Origin: Phaseolus vulgaris
Taxonomy: Eukaryota > Streptophyta > Magnoliopsida > Fabales > Fabaceae
Reading direction: 5' to 3'
DNA length: 64,000 bases
Assembly (NCBI RefSeq): GCF_000499845.2
Contig: NC_023754.2
Location: forward strand, 21,702,111-21,766,110
Part shown: piece by piece, positions 1-10,818 of the stretch
How the letters are laid out: every line of letters begins with the position of its first letter
Position numbering within the stretch: the stretch's first letter is position 1
Made by a program: the position numbers and the translations under genes
The notes under the pieces: model-generated
Seen by the model: only the letters and a program-made list of their open reading frames with translations
What the model was told of the DNA's origin: nothing
Databases searched by the model: none

Positions 1-96
1 TATAAAACCGATTGATAAGTGTTGTTATTGGTTGTGCATAAAATTATATAGATAGATTATTTAAGTTTGGTGTATAACATATTGTTACAATTGCAG

Positions 97-1381
97 GTAA
101 ACATAATCAGAATATACAGACAGCTGCAGTACTGGGAAGAATACCAGCAGAGGGTGAGTGCTATCATAGGATCTGAACAGACTCAAAGCTTAATAAATGG
201 AGCATTAGTCCTCATCACTCTTGGAGGAAACGACTTTGTGAACAACTATTACTTGGTACCTTACTCTGCAAGATCACGCCAATACAATTTACCAGACTAT
301 GTCAAGTATATTATTTCTGAGTATAAGAAAATTCTGGCGGTACGTAGTTTCAGATCCTTTATATATATAGTATTATCTTCCACCAGTTTTCTTTAGTAGC
401 TAGCTAGGTCTTTCTACTGGCAATGGTCTACATCCATTACAGGAAACAATAACATGTATCATAGTACATGTTTGGTTAAAGTAATTAAGGTTGTTCGTTG
501 AGACAAAAAGAAAATTAGTGAAGATTTGAAATTGAAATGGTGGCATGCATGTATGTATGTATATTTCAGAGGCTATACGAACTTGGAGCACGTAGGGTGT
601 TGGTGACGGGAACTGGTCCATTGGGTTGTGTGCCAGCGGAATTGGCCCAGAGAAGCTCAAACGGTGAATGTTCAGCTGAACTACAGCGAGCGGCGTCCTT
701 GTTCAACCCTCAACTTGTTCAGATAATCAGACAACTCAATAGCGAAATTGGTTCTGAAGTCTTCGTTGCAGTTAACACGCAACAGATGCACATTGACTTC
801 ATCAGTAACCCTCAACGATATGGTAAAATACACTTCCTTCATTATTGGCTCTCGAAAAAATAGAGAACAAAAATGTTATTTTTACAAAACAACATTTTAT
901 AATTCTGATTTAGGTAAAATTTCAAAATTAATTCTCTTTCCATTTATAATCTCGTCCACCATTATCAATATATCATCACATTATCAGAAATAGTTATTGC
1001 ATCACTTGCACTTTTATATAACTGATAAACTTTACTTTTAATTCCTAAACTTTCTAATAATAGAGACAAAATTATATTACAAATATAAGAATTAAAATAA
1101 TTGTTTTAAAATCAATTTAAAAAAACATAACTATATTTCACTCTTTTAAAATAGATTCAAAAAAGAAAACAGAAATGGATTTTTATTTTAAAGTCATTTT
1201 TTCAAAATAATATACGAATGCGAAAATAAAAGTCACGCAACTCTCGTACACATATTTAATGGGATAAAGTTAATATAGGTAGACGCTTCTTAATAAAGGC
1301 ATGCATGCATAATCATATATGGGGGAATAGTTTCCTTTCCTTTTCTTTCCTTCTTTCTTTGTTTAAACTATAATAAATGCG

Positions 1382-1415
<34 letters not shown>

Positions 1416-1978
1416 TTGGGTAATTGCCTAATAGAGGTAGGAAACTAAAATTAACCCTTAGAATTATTTTTGTTGCATATAAAAAAGACAGAGTTATAAA
1501 TTTATGAAAATCATGTGCTTAGAATTGCATGTGTAGTTCATATTGAACTTCATCGCTGGCCACACATATATAGTACAGAAAATTACACACCAATAATTTT
1601 TGAAGAGTAATAGTGATTGTAAAAAGTTGATTTAGATGTGAAGATATTATTATCCATATAATATAGGAAGAAGTGGATTATGTGTTGATGTGGCATTAAC
1701 TATTTATGCCCTAAATATAAACCTTTGTGGGTGAACATGCAGGATTTGTTACATCAAAAGTAGCATGTTGCGGCCAAGGACCCTACAATGGTCTTGGACT
1801 ATGTACTGTGGCATCCAACTTGTGCCCTGATCGTAGCGTTTATGCGTTTTGGGATGCTTTCCATCCATCAGAAAGGGCTAATGGGTTGATCGTTCAACAA
1901 ATACTGTCAGGAAGCTCAGATTATATGTATCCAATGAATCTCAGCACCATTTTGGCTTTGGATTCCAACAAGAACTAG
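97..1978 (+). CDS. GDSL esterase/lipase, LTL1-like, 5'-partial (last three exons)
   Basis: This is the C-terminal part of a secreted SGNH/GDSL hydrolase, cut by the left edge of the window. Three exons are seen: 97-339, 570-822 and 1743-1978, all with GT-AG borders and an open frame to the TAG stop. Block III ([10 protein letters not shown]) lies in the first exon. Block V, the Asp-x-x-His pair of the catalytic triad, is FWDAFHP in the last exon. The catalytic Ser exon and the signal peptide must lie to the left. The first two exon lengths (243 and 253 nt) equal those of the complete paralogue at 7471-9033, and the last differs by one codon, so the pair is a tandem duplication. Similarity to Arabidopsis LTL1 (lithium-tolerant lipase 1) is from memory. 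Such enzymes hydrolyse ester substrates in the cell wall or apoplast; the natural substrate cannot be told from sequence. The last intron is 920 bp and holds a (TA)n run. Confidence 0.9.
1383..1413. repeat. (TA)n microsatellite
   Basis: About fifteen TA units lie in the last intron of the partial GDSL gene. This is a likely length-polymorphic site. Confidence 0.9.
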
Positions 1979-3496
1979 ATCATCCATGATCAAGGAATAT
2001 CAAAGGAACTGTCCTTCATCTTTTGTGTCTTGCAAAATTCTACTTATAGTTTGTGACATATATGTGTTGAAATTTGGTGTTATATAGTAATCTACGATTA
2101 AGTTTATAGAGTGTCAGTGAATAGTATTTTATGATGTTGTGGTGGATATGGATGATGGTATTTACAACCGTCTTGGTTCTGCTTCTCTTGGGAAGTGCAA
2201 AAGAAATTGTTGCATAATAATTGAGTGAATGTAATCTTCAATATATAATTTCTTCATTTTCTTCTTTGTCTCATTTAAATAGTTTTATTCCATGTTTTTT
2301 TATTTATTTTAGAAAACGTTATTAATTGTTATATAATCAGAAGTTTTAATTATGGAGAGATGTGTTTGGTGTAAACTAGATAGAACCAAGCCAAACAGAC
2401 TCATAATCTAACACGTACAACAAAAATATTTTTTTACACACTACAACTTAATAAATATTAATATTTTAATCATTTATAATTTTTTTAATTTTAAAAATTA
2501 TTTTAACATTTTGCATAGTCACACCACCGAACAGAAAGATATATCTATTATTTTCAATGTGCATAACTATTCTGGAAGGACAAGTATTGACGAACAGAGG
2601 ACTACACAGTAGGTAAGGCAACTGATTTAGTACATGAAAGAATTAAGAGAAATATTTTTTATTACTTAATATTTCAAATTCAATCAAATTTTCATCTTCT
2701 AAATCTTTTAATTATATTTAAAAAATCACCAAGTTTCTAATTAGTTATTAATACTACCTTATATTATGTACTTAGGTAATAATCAATAAATGAAGATCAT
2801 TATGTTTATGAATACCATTAGGAACAATTATATTTTGATAATGAGCTATAATAAAACATGGTTAAACAATTTTTTTTTCTATTTCTATTATTTAAAATGT
2901 AAAATGAACAGTAAATCTGAACAAGTTTTTCGTATGTCTGAAAAATGAAATCAATTTTAAGACAGAAAAGTAGTATATCTAATTATAAAAAACAAGGTTA
3001 CAAAGCTTGACTTATGCATGCATTTAAAAAAGTGTTAAAACGTCATTTTATGATTTTGGAAGATTTGATCAACTATTAAAGTTAATAGGAACATCTTTTT
3101 AACTTTTTTAGTTTTTTTTAACCAAACTATAGTAATTTCAGTTAAATATTACGTAAATGAAAAACTTTAAAAATATTATGGAACTAAGTAAAATGTGCTT
3201 AGAATAACAATTTCAAAAATGAATAACTCATTCTTCCAACACAAATTTAGACTCAAAGATGATATCTTGCTTAAAAGCATACTTTGTTTTTTATTTTATT
3301 GAAAGTTAAAAGCATAATTTTTATTTTCAATGAAATCGTGCTTACTTGCATAATTTTTTTTTTAATTTTCATTTGTAGTGAGACTGCACGCAACAAAGAA
3401 GAAGATGCATAGAAAAAATGGATGCTAAATTAACAGAGGTTCTGTGAGTGTTTTTACAATGCACTCTGTTTTGGACGCAGGAGGCTTATGCATAGC
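1979..3496. other. Intergenic: GDSL 3' region and AT-rich DNA
   Basis: The first 250 bases are the likely 3' UTR and polyadenylation region of the upstream GDSL gene. Beyond it the DNA is AT-rich. I see no coding signal, RNA gene or clear repeat structure. Confidence 0.6.
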
Positions 3497-3506
3497 TTTT
3501 TTGGTA

Positions 3507-3869
3507 GGCTGCTTCTTCCTGCACCTCTATACCTTCTTCTCTCACCTCCATAGATTTTTGAATTTCCAAAAATGTCCCTCTATAATATTTCGGATTACAT
3601 AATCTGGAAGTCATTTTTCAAATTTGTAATTAGTTTCTGAATTATATAATATGGAAGTCTTTTTTCAGATGCATGATTACTTTTCGGATTATATAATCTG
3701 AAAGTCTTTTTTAACTTCCGGATTATGTAATCCGGAAGTCTTTTTTCAAATGCGTTTCCAGATTACATAATCCGAAAGTTATTTTATGGGACAAGAAGAA
3801 TAAAAATGTATTTTCATGTTGTGTATGGAGATGGCAGAAGAAGATATGGAGGTGCATGAAGAAACAGTC
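3507..3869. mobile_element. Mutator-type MITE with internal hairpin array
   Basis: This 363-bp non-autonomous element has inverted ends of about 45 bp (3507-3552 against 3825-3869, roughly 83% identical by eye). It is flanked by an exact 9-bp direct repeat, TTTTTGGTA, at 3498-3506 and 3870-3878. Long terminal inverted repeats with a 9-bp target duplication are typical of Mutator-like elements. Inside, at about 3591-3775, are five degenerate copies, 36 to 46 bp apart, of a short palindrome of the form GGATTAYRTAATCC followed by GAAAGTCTTTTT. It has no coding capacity. The superfamily assignment is inferred from TIR and TSD structure alone. Confidence 0.75.
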
Positions 3870-5100
3870 TTTTTGGTATGTGATACAGCGCATGTTTTTC
3901 TATGTTTGGGCTGGGTTGGTTTGTTTGGATCAGAGCGTTTTAGCCCAATCTTTTGTTTATAAGAATTTGAGTATCCTCAAATGCTTTATTTATTTAATTA
4001 ATTTATTCTTTATCAATAAAAAAAACATTAAAAAAATATTGATACTCTTATATTTGTATATAATTAAAAAGAAAACTAAGAATATTAGTATAATACAAAA
4101 AAAGAGTTAGAAGGTGTCACTTAAATTTATTTTAAACTCTTGTACGTTATTATTAAAATAAAATTTATTTTGTACTTTGTTATTGAAATATATTCAGTTT
4201 TGATACAAAAACCTAAATTGTATTTTAATAATATCCTGTAACCAATTGGAAAATATAAGTCATGTTATGTTTAAGTTGATATTAGCAAGGTTATTCCAAG
4301 TGGAGTTGGTAGGACTATTTTTTTTACGGGTGTTAATTTAACACCCTACACATTCACTTTTCAACAATGATTTAATTTAATAAATATGCTTAATAATTTT
4401 TAACTATTTTTTTAAATGTTGTCTAACTTATCCAATTATGTTTTTTTTTTTACCTGTGTGAATATTGGGGATGGGTAATGTTAATCCATGTCAATGTACG
4501 ATGCTTACTTCGTTCTTGGTTATCTTATTCTTCAAGTTTTCTTTTCTCTTTACTGTCTCGATCGGTCGGTGGGGTACCTGCGATTACACTCCGACGCTCA
4601 AGTCAGCGATGGTGCTTAGTGAGAATTTTCTAATTGCATGAAAAACGTACATTAACGTGCTTGACTTAATTCGTGATGGTTATAACTACTTTTTATTCCA
4701 CGTATAACCACGTTCTCTATTTAATTTAGTTATTCGATGGAAACCATTAGGTAGTGCGGTGCCGACATAATCTACGCATTTTCTTTCTAAAAGAAATAAA
4801 TTGACCCTAAACTTCGTATTTGTCTCCCGTGTTCCTCGTTTCTGTATTTTCTACGTATGACATCGTGACGAACACGTATAACTTTTATACCACATTTTTT
4901 AACATAAGTTCGTTTTCTTTTATTTATTATAGTTTGTAATATGCAATTTTTATTTAGTACACTAATGTGTCTTTCTTTTTTTATAAGGGTGTAATTAAAA
5001 AAAGTAATGATTAATGTCATTTTAACTTTTAAAATAATATACAAATAAAATAAATTTTCCTTTAAAATTTATAGATAAAATAGTAAAAGAAAATGTATAG

Positions 5101-5162
5101 ATTAAAACTATATAATTTGAAAATTTAATTAAAACTATATAATTTGAAAATTTAATTAAAAC
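5101..5162. repeat. 27-bp tandem repeat, 2.3 copies
   Basis: A 27-bp unit beginning ATTAAAACTATATAATTTG occurs at 5101-5127, again without change at 5128-5154, and then as a partial third copy. Confidence 0.9.
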
Positions 5163-5269
5163 ATTGTTGTTGCTCAAATATTTGGGACTTGGGCTTAACA
5201 ATCAATGCTGTTTATTGACAATTACTTCTCCACCCAACAAATTTGAACATGGACCAATTTTTATGTGAA

Positions 5270-5600
5270 ATGATAAGAATGATTTTAAATAAAATGAGAT
5301 ATGGATTAATATACATTTTAAAATTGATTTTTTTAATATTTTTTGGATTTGAATTTCTGGAATTTTGTCGGTTTCTTGAATTCCCTTTTCTAGAATATAT
5401 TCTGAATTTTGTTTTCATAATTATTTTAGAATGTATTTTTTTATACCGAAATTGTTTTTTTAGTAAAATTTTGATTTTTCAATTCTACTCCAAAGTTCTA
5501 TTTTTTTAAAATAAAAATATATTCCAAAATTTACTTTTTTTAATTCTGAATTTTTAATTTTAGAATGAAGGGGAATTTTAGAAATTTTAAGACGTGCATG
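5270..5600 (+). repeat. Dispersed AT-rich repeat, copy 1
   Basis: This segment resembles 56680-56945 in the same orientation. Both open with a stretch like TTAAATAAAATGAG followed by TATGGAT. Both pass through repeated TTCTAGAATATATTCTGAATTT-like motifs and close with a block like GGGGAATTTTAGAAATTTTAA. It is probably a degenerate non-coding transposon family. No inverted ends or target duplication were resolved. Confidence 0.55.
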
Positions 5601-6549
5601 TCACAACTTATTCATGAGGTGGAGGAAGAATTTGCTATCTTTAAACTTTGAACCATTGTGGTATCTTGGATTAATTAACTGAAAATATCATATTTATTCT
5701 AACATATTACTACACAACTCATTATTCTCCTACTAACCAACAATTGATATGTAAATAATAGATAAATTTTATGTAAAAAGTTTTTTTTTATCAGCAATGA
5801 ATTTTATGTAAATAATAATATTTAATTATAGTTGAAATAAATTAAAATTGTGTATTGAATGATAGTAAGTTATGTAATATTTTGATTAGGTTATTTGATA
5901 AATAAAATTTATGTTGGAGTTTTGTTTTAGAAAAAAATGTTGTTTAATATTGTATTGTTTCATATTTGGGTATAATTAGTTTTATATAAAAAAAATTATA
6001 ATTTTAAGGTTTATAGGGTCCAATTTTATCCCATTCAAAATGAAGATTATTGATTTACTTACAAATGATCAAATTCGGTACCTGATCCGATGATGTGTCG
6101 ACACAAATAAGGAAGACTAAATACTCAACATATCCATTATGAAATAGATGATTTAGTTATGAACAAGTGAAAAAAGTGTTCATATTGTAGGAGTAAAATT
6201 CTCAATAAAAACAACTATTCATATAAACAAGCTTCATAGTTAAATTTAGTTCCAACTTTCATTATCAATTTCCTCATATTTTTTCTTACCTATATGTATT
6301 TAAATGCAACATAAATCCATAAAACTAACCAACTAATATTTAAAATCACAATCTTTATAACAAATTTTCAAACACCTTTTATTATCTTTATAATTTTATT
6401 AAATTTATATTTGTTCTCTTTTTTTACAATTATTAAAACAATATTTTTTACATCAAATTTATCCACTATTTACGTTAACTAATATGATGTATATTAATAT
6501 TTTTTTTTTCTTTAAAATACGTATGTTAATAAATATTGACTTAGACAAA

Positions 6550-6703
6550 AGTCATACCATAATGACACACTTCAGTTTAAATCCAATTGCACAAAAATCA
6601 TGTAAGGTTTACATAACTTCAAGATAACATGATTTGAAGTAAAGTTATGTATGATATGACTTTACTTAAAAATAATTAAAAATTGTGTCATTATGATATG
6701 ATT
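6550..6703. repeat. Fold-back repeat (154 bp), MITE-like
   Basis: Arms 6550-6568 and 6685-6703 are inverted repeats matching at 17 of 19 positions around the core CATAATGACAC. A second, inner inverted pair (CATAACTTCAAG and GAAGTAAAGTTATG) lies between them, so the whole can fold as a long hairpin. No target duplication was found. It could be a MITE remnant. Confidence 0.55.
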
Positions 6704-7395
6704 TCGTGATCTTAAAGTAAGTTTTTTAAAATCAGTCAAATTTCAGGATAAAATTACACTATGTTGTTTTTGATAAAAAAAAACTCAGCTTACTTGAGCC
6801 ACATGTCAAGGTGCCTATAAAAAAAAGTTTTTGAGAGTGAAGTCGAAATCCATTTAGAAGAGCTCACTTCGTCGTTGGAGCTAATTAATTACCCAAAGGA
6901 AAATGGTTCATTGATCATTAACCATTTGAAACCATTGATGCAAGAAATAATTAACCTTGGATAGCTGCAAGCTGGCAAAAGGTGTAAGGCGTTGTGAAAA
7001 CAAGTTAGCTGAAAACTGAAGTTCCACTCGTGACTGTAGCCACCATAATTCATGACCTAGGTGACAACAACAATTATATACTGTTGTATATTAAAAGCAC
7101 GCATCAACCCAAGGAAACATACCCGTTTTCACTTTTCGCTTTTTTCGTCTCTTTCTAATTCTGCGTATAATGCTTGGGCGGCGGAAATAATTTCTCTTTT
7201 CCACTTCTCATCACATGCCTCATGCACCTTTAGAACTATACAATCATTCAATTATTCATTCTCAATTTAAACACCACCTAAAAGTTGACGTGCAAAACCC
7301 AAAACCTAATTGCCTACTGCATACCCTGCTAAAATCCTTCGTTTATAATTCCATTCTTATTTATTTTCTAGTTTGAAAGTAAACTATTAAGCGGC

Positions 7396-7402
7396 TATAA
7401 AA
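7396..7402 (+). promoter_or_regulatory. TATA box of the second GDSL gene
   Basis: A TATAAAA motif lies 69 bases upstream of the ATG at 7471. This leaves a short leader of about 45 nt that contains a run of CATCAA hexamers (7425-7446). Confidence 0.65.
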
Positions 7403-7470
7403 AGCCTTGTTTCAACTCTCACTGCATCAACATCAACATCAACATCGAAAGGTTGATTGTTTTCAACCCA

Positions 7471-9033
7471 ATGGCAGTTCCCTCAGGTTTTGTTGGCACC
7501 ATGCTGATACTTTTCGGTATAGCTTTGGTAGCTGGGGTTGAGGCCAAGTCCAGGGCTTTCTTTGTGTTTGGAGATTCACTCGTTGACAGTGGTAACAACA
7601 ATTACTTGGCCACCACTGCACGAGCCGATTCTCCTCCTTATGGCATTGACTATCCAACTGGCAAAGCAACTGGTCGCTTTTCCAATGGCCTCAACATTCC
7701 TGATCTTATCAGTTAAGTATCATTGCATATAAATAATCAATGTTTTGTCATCGCTAGTGTTAGAATTAACCATGCATGTATATATAATTAGTTAACCTGT
7801 TTTGTTGATTATCAGGTGAAGGAATGGGTGGTGAATCCGTGTTGCCATATTTGAGTCCACAACTAAAAGGTGACAATCTTCTGAATGGAGCCAACTTTGC
7901 TTCCGCTGGAATTGGCATTCTTAACGACACTGGAGCTCAGTTTGTGAGTGTGTTGCTGCTACTTGTTTCTTTTGTTGGTATAGTAATACGCAGATATGTT
8001 CAGAAGTAATCATGGTCGAGTTACGTACTAAATATATATAAGGGTCTGAATTTTTTTGTATATAAACTTGTTGTACACAAATAATCTCCCTAAGTTAATT
8101 CTGCAGCTAAACATAATCAGAATGTATAGACAGTTGGACTACTTTGAAGAATACCAGCAACGAGTGTCCATTCTAACTGGAGTAGCGCGGGCAAAGAAAC
8201 TTGTGAACCAAGCATTGGTCCTCATCACTGTTGGTGGCAACGATTTTGTAAACAATTACTACTTGGTACCTTATTCTGCAAGGTCTCGCCAGTTTTCGCT
8301 GCAGAATTATGTCAAATATCTCATTGTGGAGTACCGTAAACTCTTGATGGTAAGCGAATCACTCTCGCATGTCGATTGACACACACATTATTGCTTAAAT
8401 TAATTTGTCACAAATTATTACAGAGGCTGTATGATCTGGGAGCTCGAAGAGTAATCGTGACAGGAACTGGACCAATGGGTTGTGTTCCAGCAGAACTGGC
8501 CTTGCGTGGAACAAGTGGAGGATGTTCTGCTGAACTTCAACGAGCTGCATCACTCTACAACCCTCAACTGCAACACATGATTCAAGGACTCAACAAGAAA
8601 ATTGGCAAAGACGTTTTTATCGCTGCAAATACAGCACTGATGCACAATGATTTCGTAAATAACCCTGCAGCATATGGTACTTGATCACTGCATATATATA
8701 ATAAACTTTCATGCATGTCAACTTGATTCCAATAATTGTGTTCATATTAATTAAATACAAAGTAATTAAGACGTTAATGTATGTTGTTGTTGTTGAGCAG
8801 GATTTACTACATCAAGAATTGCTTGCTGTGGGCAAGGACCGTACAACGGGATTGGGTTATGCACACCACTCTCAAACTTGTGCCCAGACAGAAACTTGCA
8901 TGCGTTTTGGGATCCATTCCATCCATCCGAAAAGGCAAGCAGAATCATTGTGGAGCAGATTATGTCGGGTTCTAAACGATACATGAAACCAATGAACCTC
9001 AGCACCGTCCTAGCACTGGATGCTACAAAATGA
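7471..9033 (+). CDS. GDSL esterase/lipase, LTL1-like (complete)
   Basis: A secreted SGNH/GDSL hydrolase of 365 residues. The five exons are 7471-7711, 7816-7943, 8107-8349, 8424-8676 and 8801-9033, all with GT-AG introns and continuous phase. The start is the ATG at 7471: it follows a TATA box at proper distance and opens a signal peptide of about 26 residues (basic-poor start, [14 protein letters not shown] core). The catalytic Ser is residue 36 in [12 protein letters not shown]. Block II is [13 protein letters not shown]. Block III is [10 protein letters not shown] with Asn168. Block V has Asp326 and His329 in FWDPFHP. Length and all blocks fit the plant GDSL family (about 350-380 residues), closest in memory to Arabidopsis LTL1. 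It is a tandem copy of the partial gene at 97-1978. The product is probably apoplastic; its substrate is unknown. Confidence 0.93.
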
Positions 9034-10429
9034 CAAACACTTACGATGTCTTCTTTGTGATTGGAATGGTGATTGTTATAAACTTGTATCGACTATCAGG
9101 TGTTTTTTGTTTTGTGTGTGCGACTGTCACAGTCTTTAGAGTTGTTATTTCGCGAACAAATTATTGATCAATTAAATAATTTTACTCAATCTTCTCCGCT
9201 TTTTTCCTTGGCCTTTCTTTTTTTATATATACTCTGCATCTTGCTTATAAACTCGAGGACATTAACAAGAAAACCATGTCTTTGGCGGAGTAATTGAAAG
9301 CCATGCATGCTTTTAGTTCTCTGGATTGTAATTGAGTATTTCAGATTTGTATAAAGGTTGGGAGATGTCAAGTGTCCTGTTTTTGTTTTTATTTATTAAT
9401 TTATTGTTGATAAAAAAATAAAAAAATAAACAAGAAAACCAATAAGATCCAGTGAGAAATTGCAGTAGAGTACGTTATTTGAATCGAGAAATTATACTTT
9501 TAGTATTTCTACATGTTGCATACAAAAAGGGGTAAATTAAAAGAAGAGTGAAGTCCCTTTCGTGATGACCAGCATGAGTTCAGAACTTCAACCACCTTTC
9601 TTTCCTATTAAAGAGTAAGTCCACACATTATATATATATATAAAATTTTATTACATAAATATTTTAAAGTGTGAACTCGGTAATTAATATTTTTAATTGT
9701 ATAAATTAAAATTATTATTATTATTATATATTAAATTACTTAATTATAATTAATAATTAATTTATAGGTGTTCGTTATTTAAATTATAATATTATTATTA
9801 ATATCATTCTTAAATGATCTTCTCCTTTATTAAAGAAACAAATTCTTTTTTCATTTTTCTATAAGTATGTCCCTGGTTTTACTGACTTCATTTTATTTTT
9901 ATATAAAAAAAAACTATAATTTAAGTTGTACATTTATTGGGTAAATTATTTTTGTTTTAAAATATTGTATGATTTAAAAAAAAAGGTATCAATTATATCA
10001 TTTATATAATTAATAAACGACTTTATTTAACAAAAATATACTTATTAAAAATGATAAATATACTTATAAATTAATTTAAGTAGTTAGGAGAGATATCAAT
10101 ATTAAGAAAATTAATATTTTTATTTTTTAAACTAAATATATCAAAATAAAATAAAACATTCATTTCTATCAGTCTTGAAAAAGAAAATTAAAGGAAAAAA
10201 CTATTGGTGACTAATAATTGTCACTAACTTCGATCATTTCTTGTTTTTTTTTCACTAATTTTAGTCTCTTTCATTATATGTTCCTAAATTAATGACTTAT
10301 TATAATTTTTGAATTGGTCAATGATCTTAGTCATTAAATTGATCATTGATATTACTACTTAAACTGGTCATTATGTATGTTCTGAAATTGAATTCTGTCA
10401 TTAGTTTAAAATTTTGCCAATAAATTTGT
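9034..10429. other. Intergenic: 3' region and AT-rich DNA
   Basis: This covers the 3' UTR of the second GDSL gene followed by AT-rich sequence with short (TA)n and ATT-rich runs near 9630-9790. No gene or complete repeat was recognised. Confidence 0.6.
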
Positions 10430-10818
10430 TTTTGATTTTCATCTCTAAATCAAATTGGTTTTCATCTCTCACTCAAATAACAAGAGTTTAGTAAACTTAA
10501 TATCAATTTTTGTCCCATATTTAAATCGAGTAAGAATAGTTTAATTAACTTAAATCAATTTGTATCCCATCTTTAATATCAAATTCTGTCCCATCTTTAA
10601 ATTGAGTAACAAGAGTTTAATTAACTTAAATCAATTTTTGTATCTTCTCTAAATCGAATAACAAAAGTTTAGCTAATTAACTTAATATCAATTTTTATCT
10701 CATCTTTAAATCGAGTAACAAAACTTTAGCTAATTAACTTAATATCAATTTTTGTCCCATCTTCAAATCGAGTAATAGAAGTTTAGCTAATTAACTTAAT
10801 ATCAATTTTCGTCCCGTA
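10430..10818. repeat. Minisatellite, period about 51-58 bp
   Basis: About six to seven degenerate head-to-tail copies of a unit with the landmarks TCGAGTAACAA, TTTAGCTAATTAACTTAA, TATCAATTTTTGTCCCATC and TTTAAA. The landmark TCGAGTAA or a variant recurs at about 10472, 10525, 10602, 10653, 10711 and 10768. The last three copies are the most alike. It has no coding potential. Confidence 0.8.

Larger units (their letters stand above)
3879..6549. other. Intergenic AT-rich DNA with small repeats
   Basis: No gene is supported here. It holds a 9-bp-arm palindrome (GGGTGTTAA/TTAACACCC) at 4328-4346, a short stretch at 4577-4596 that also occurs in the gypsy LTRs further right, a 27-bp tandem duplication at 5101-5162, and a dispersed AT-rich repeat at about 5270-5600. 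The ORFs of 60-90 codons across it are low-complexity Phe/Ile/Lys/Asn strings without family features. Confidence 0.6.
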
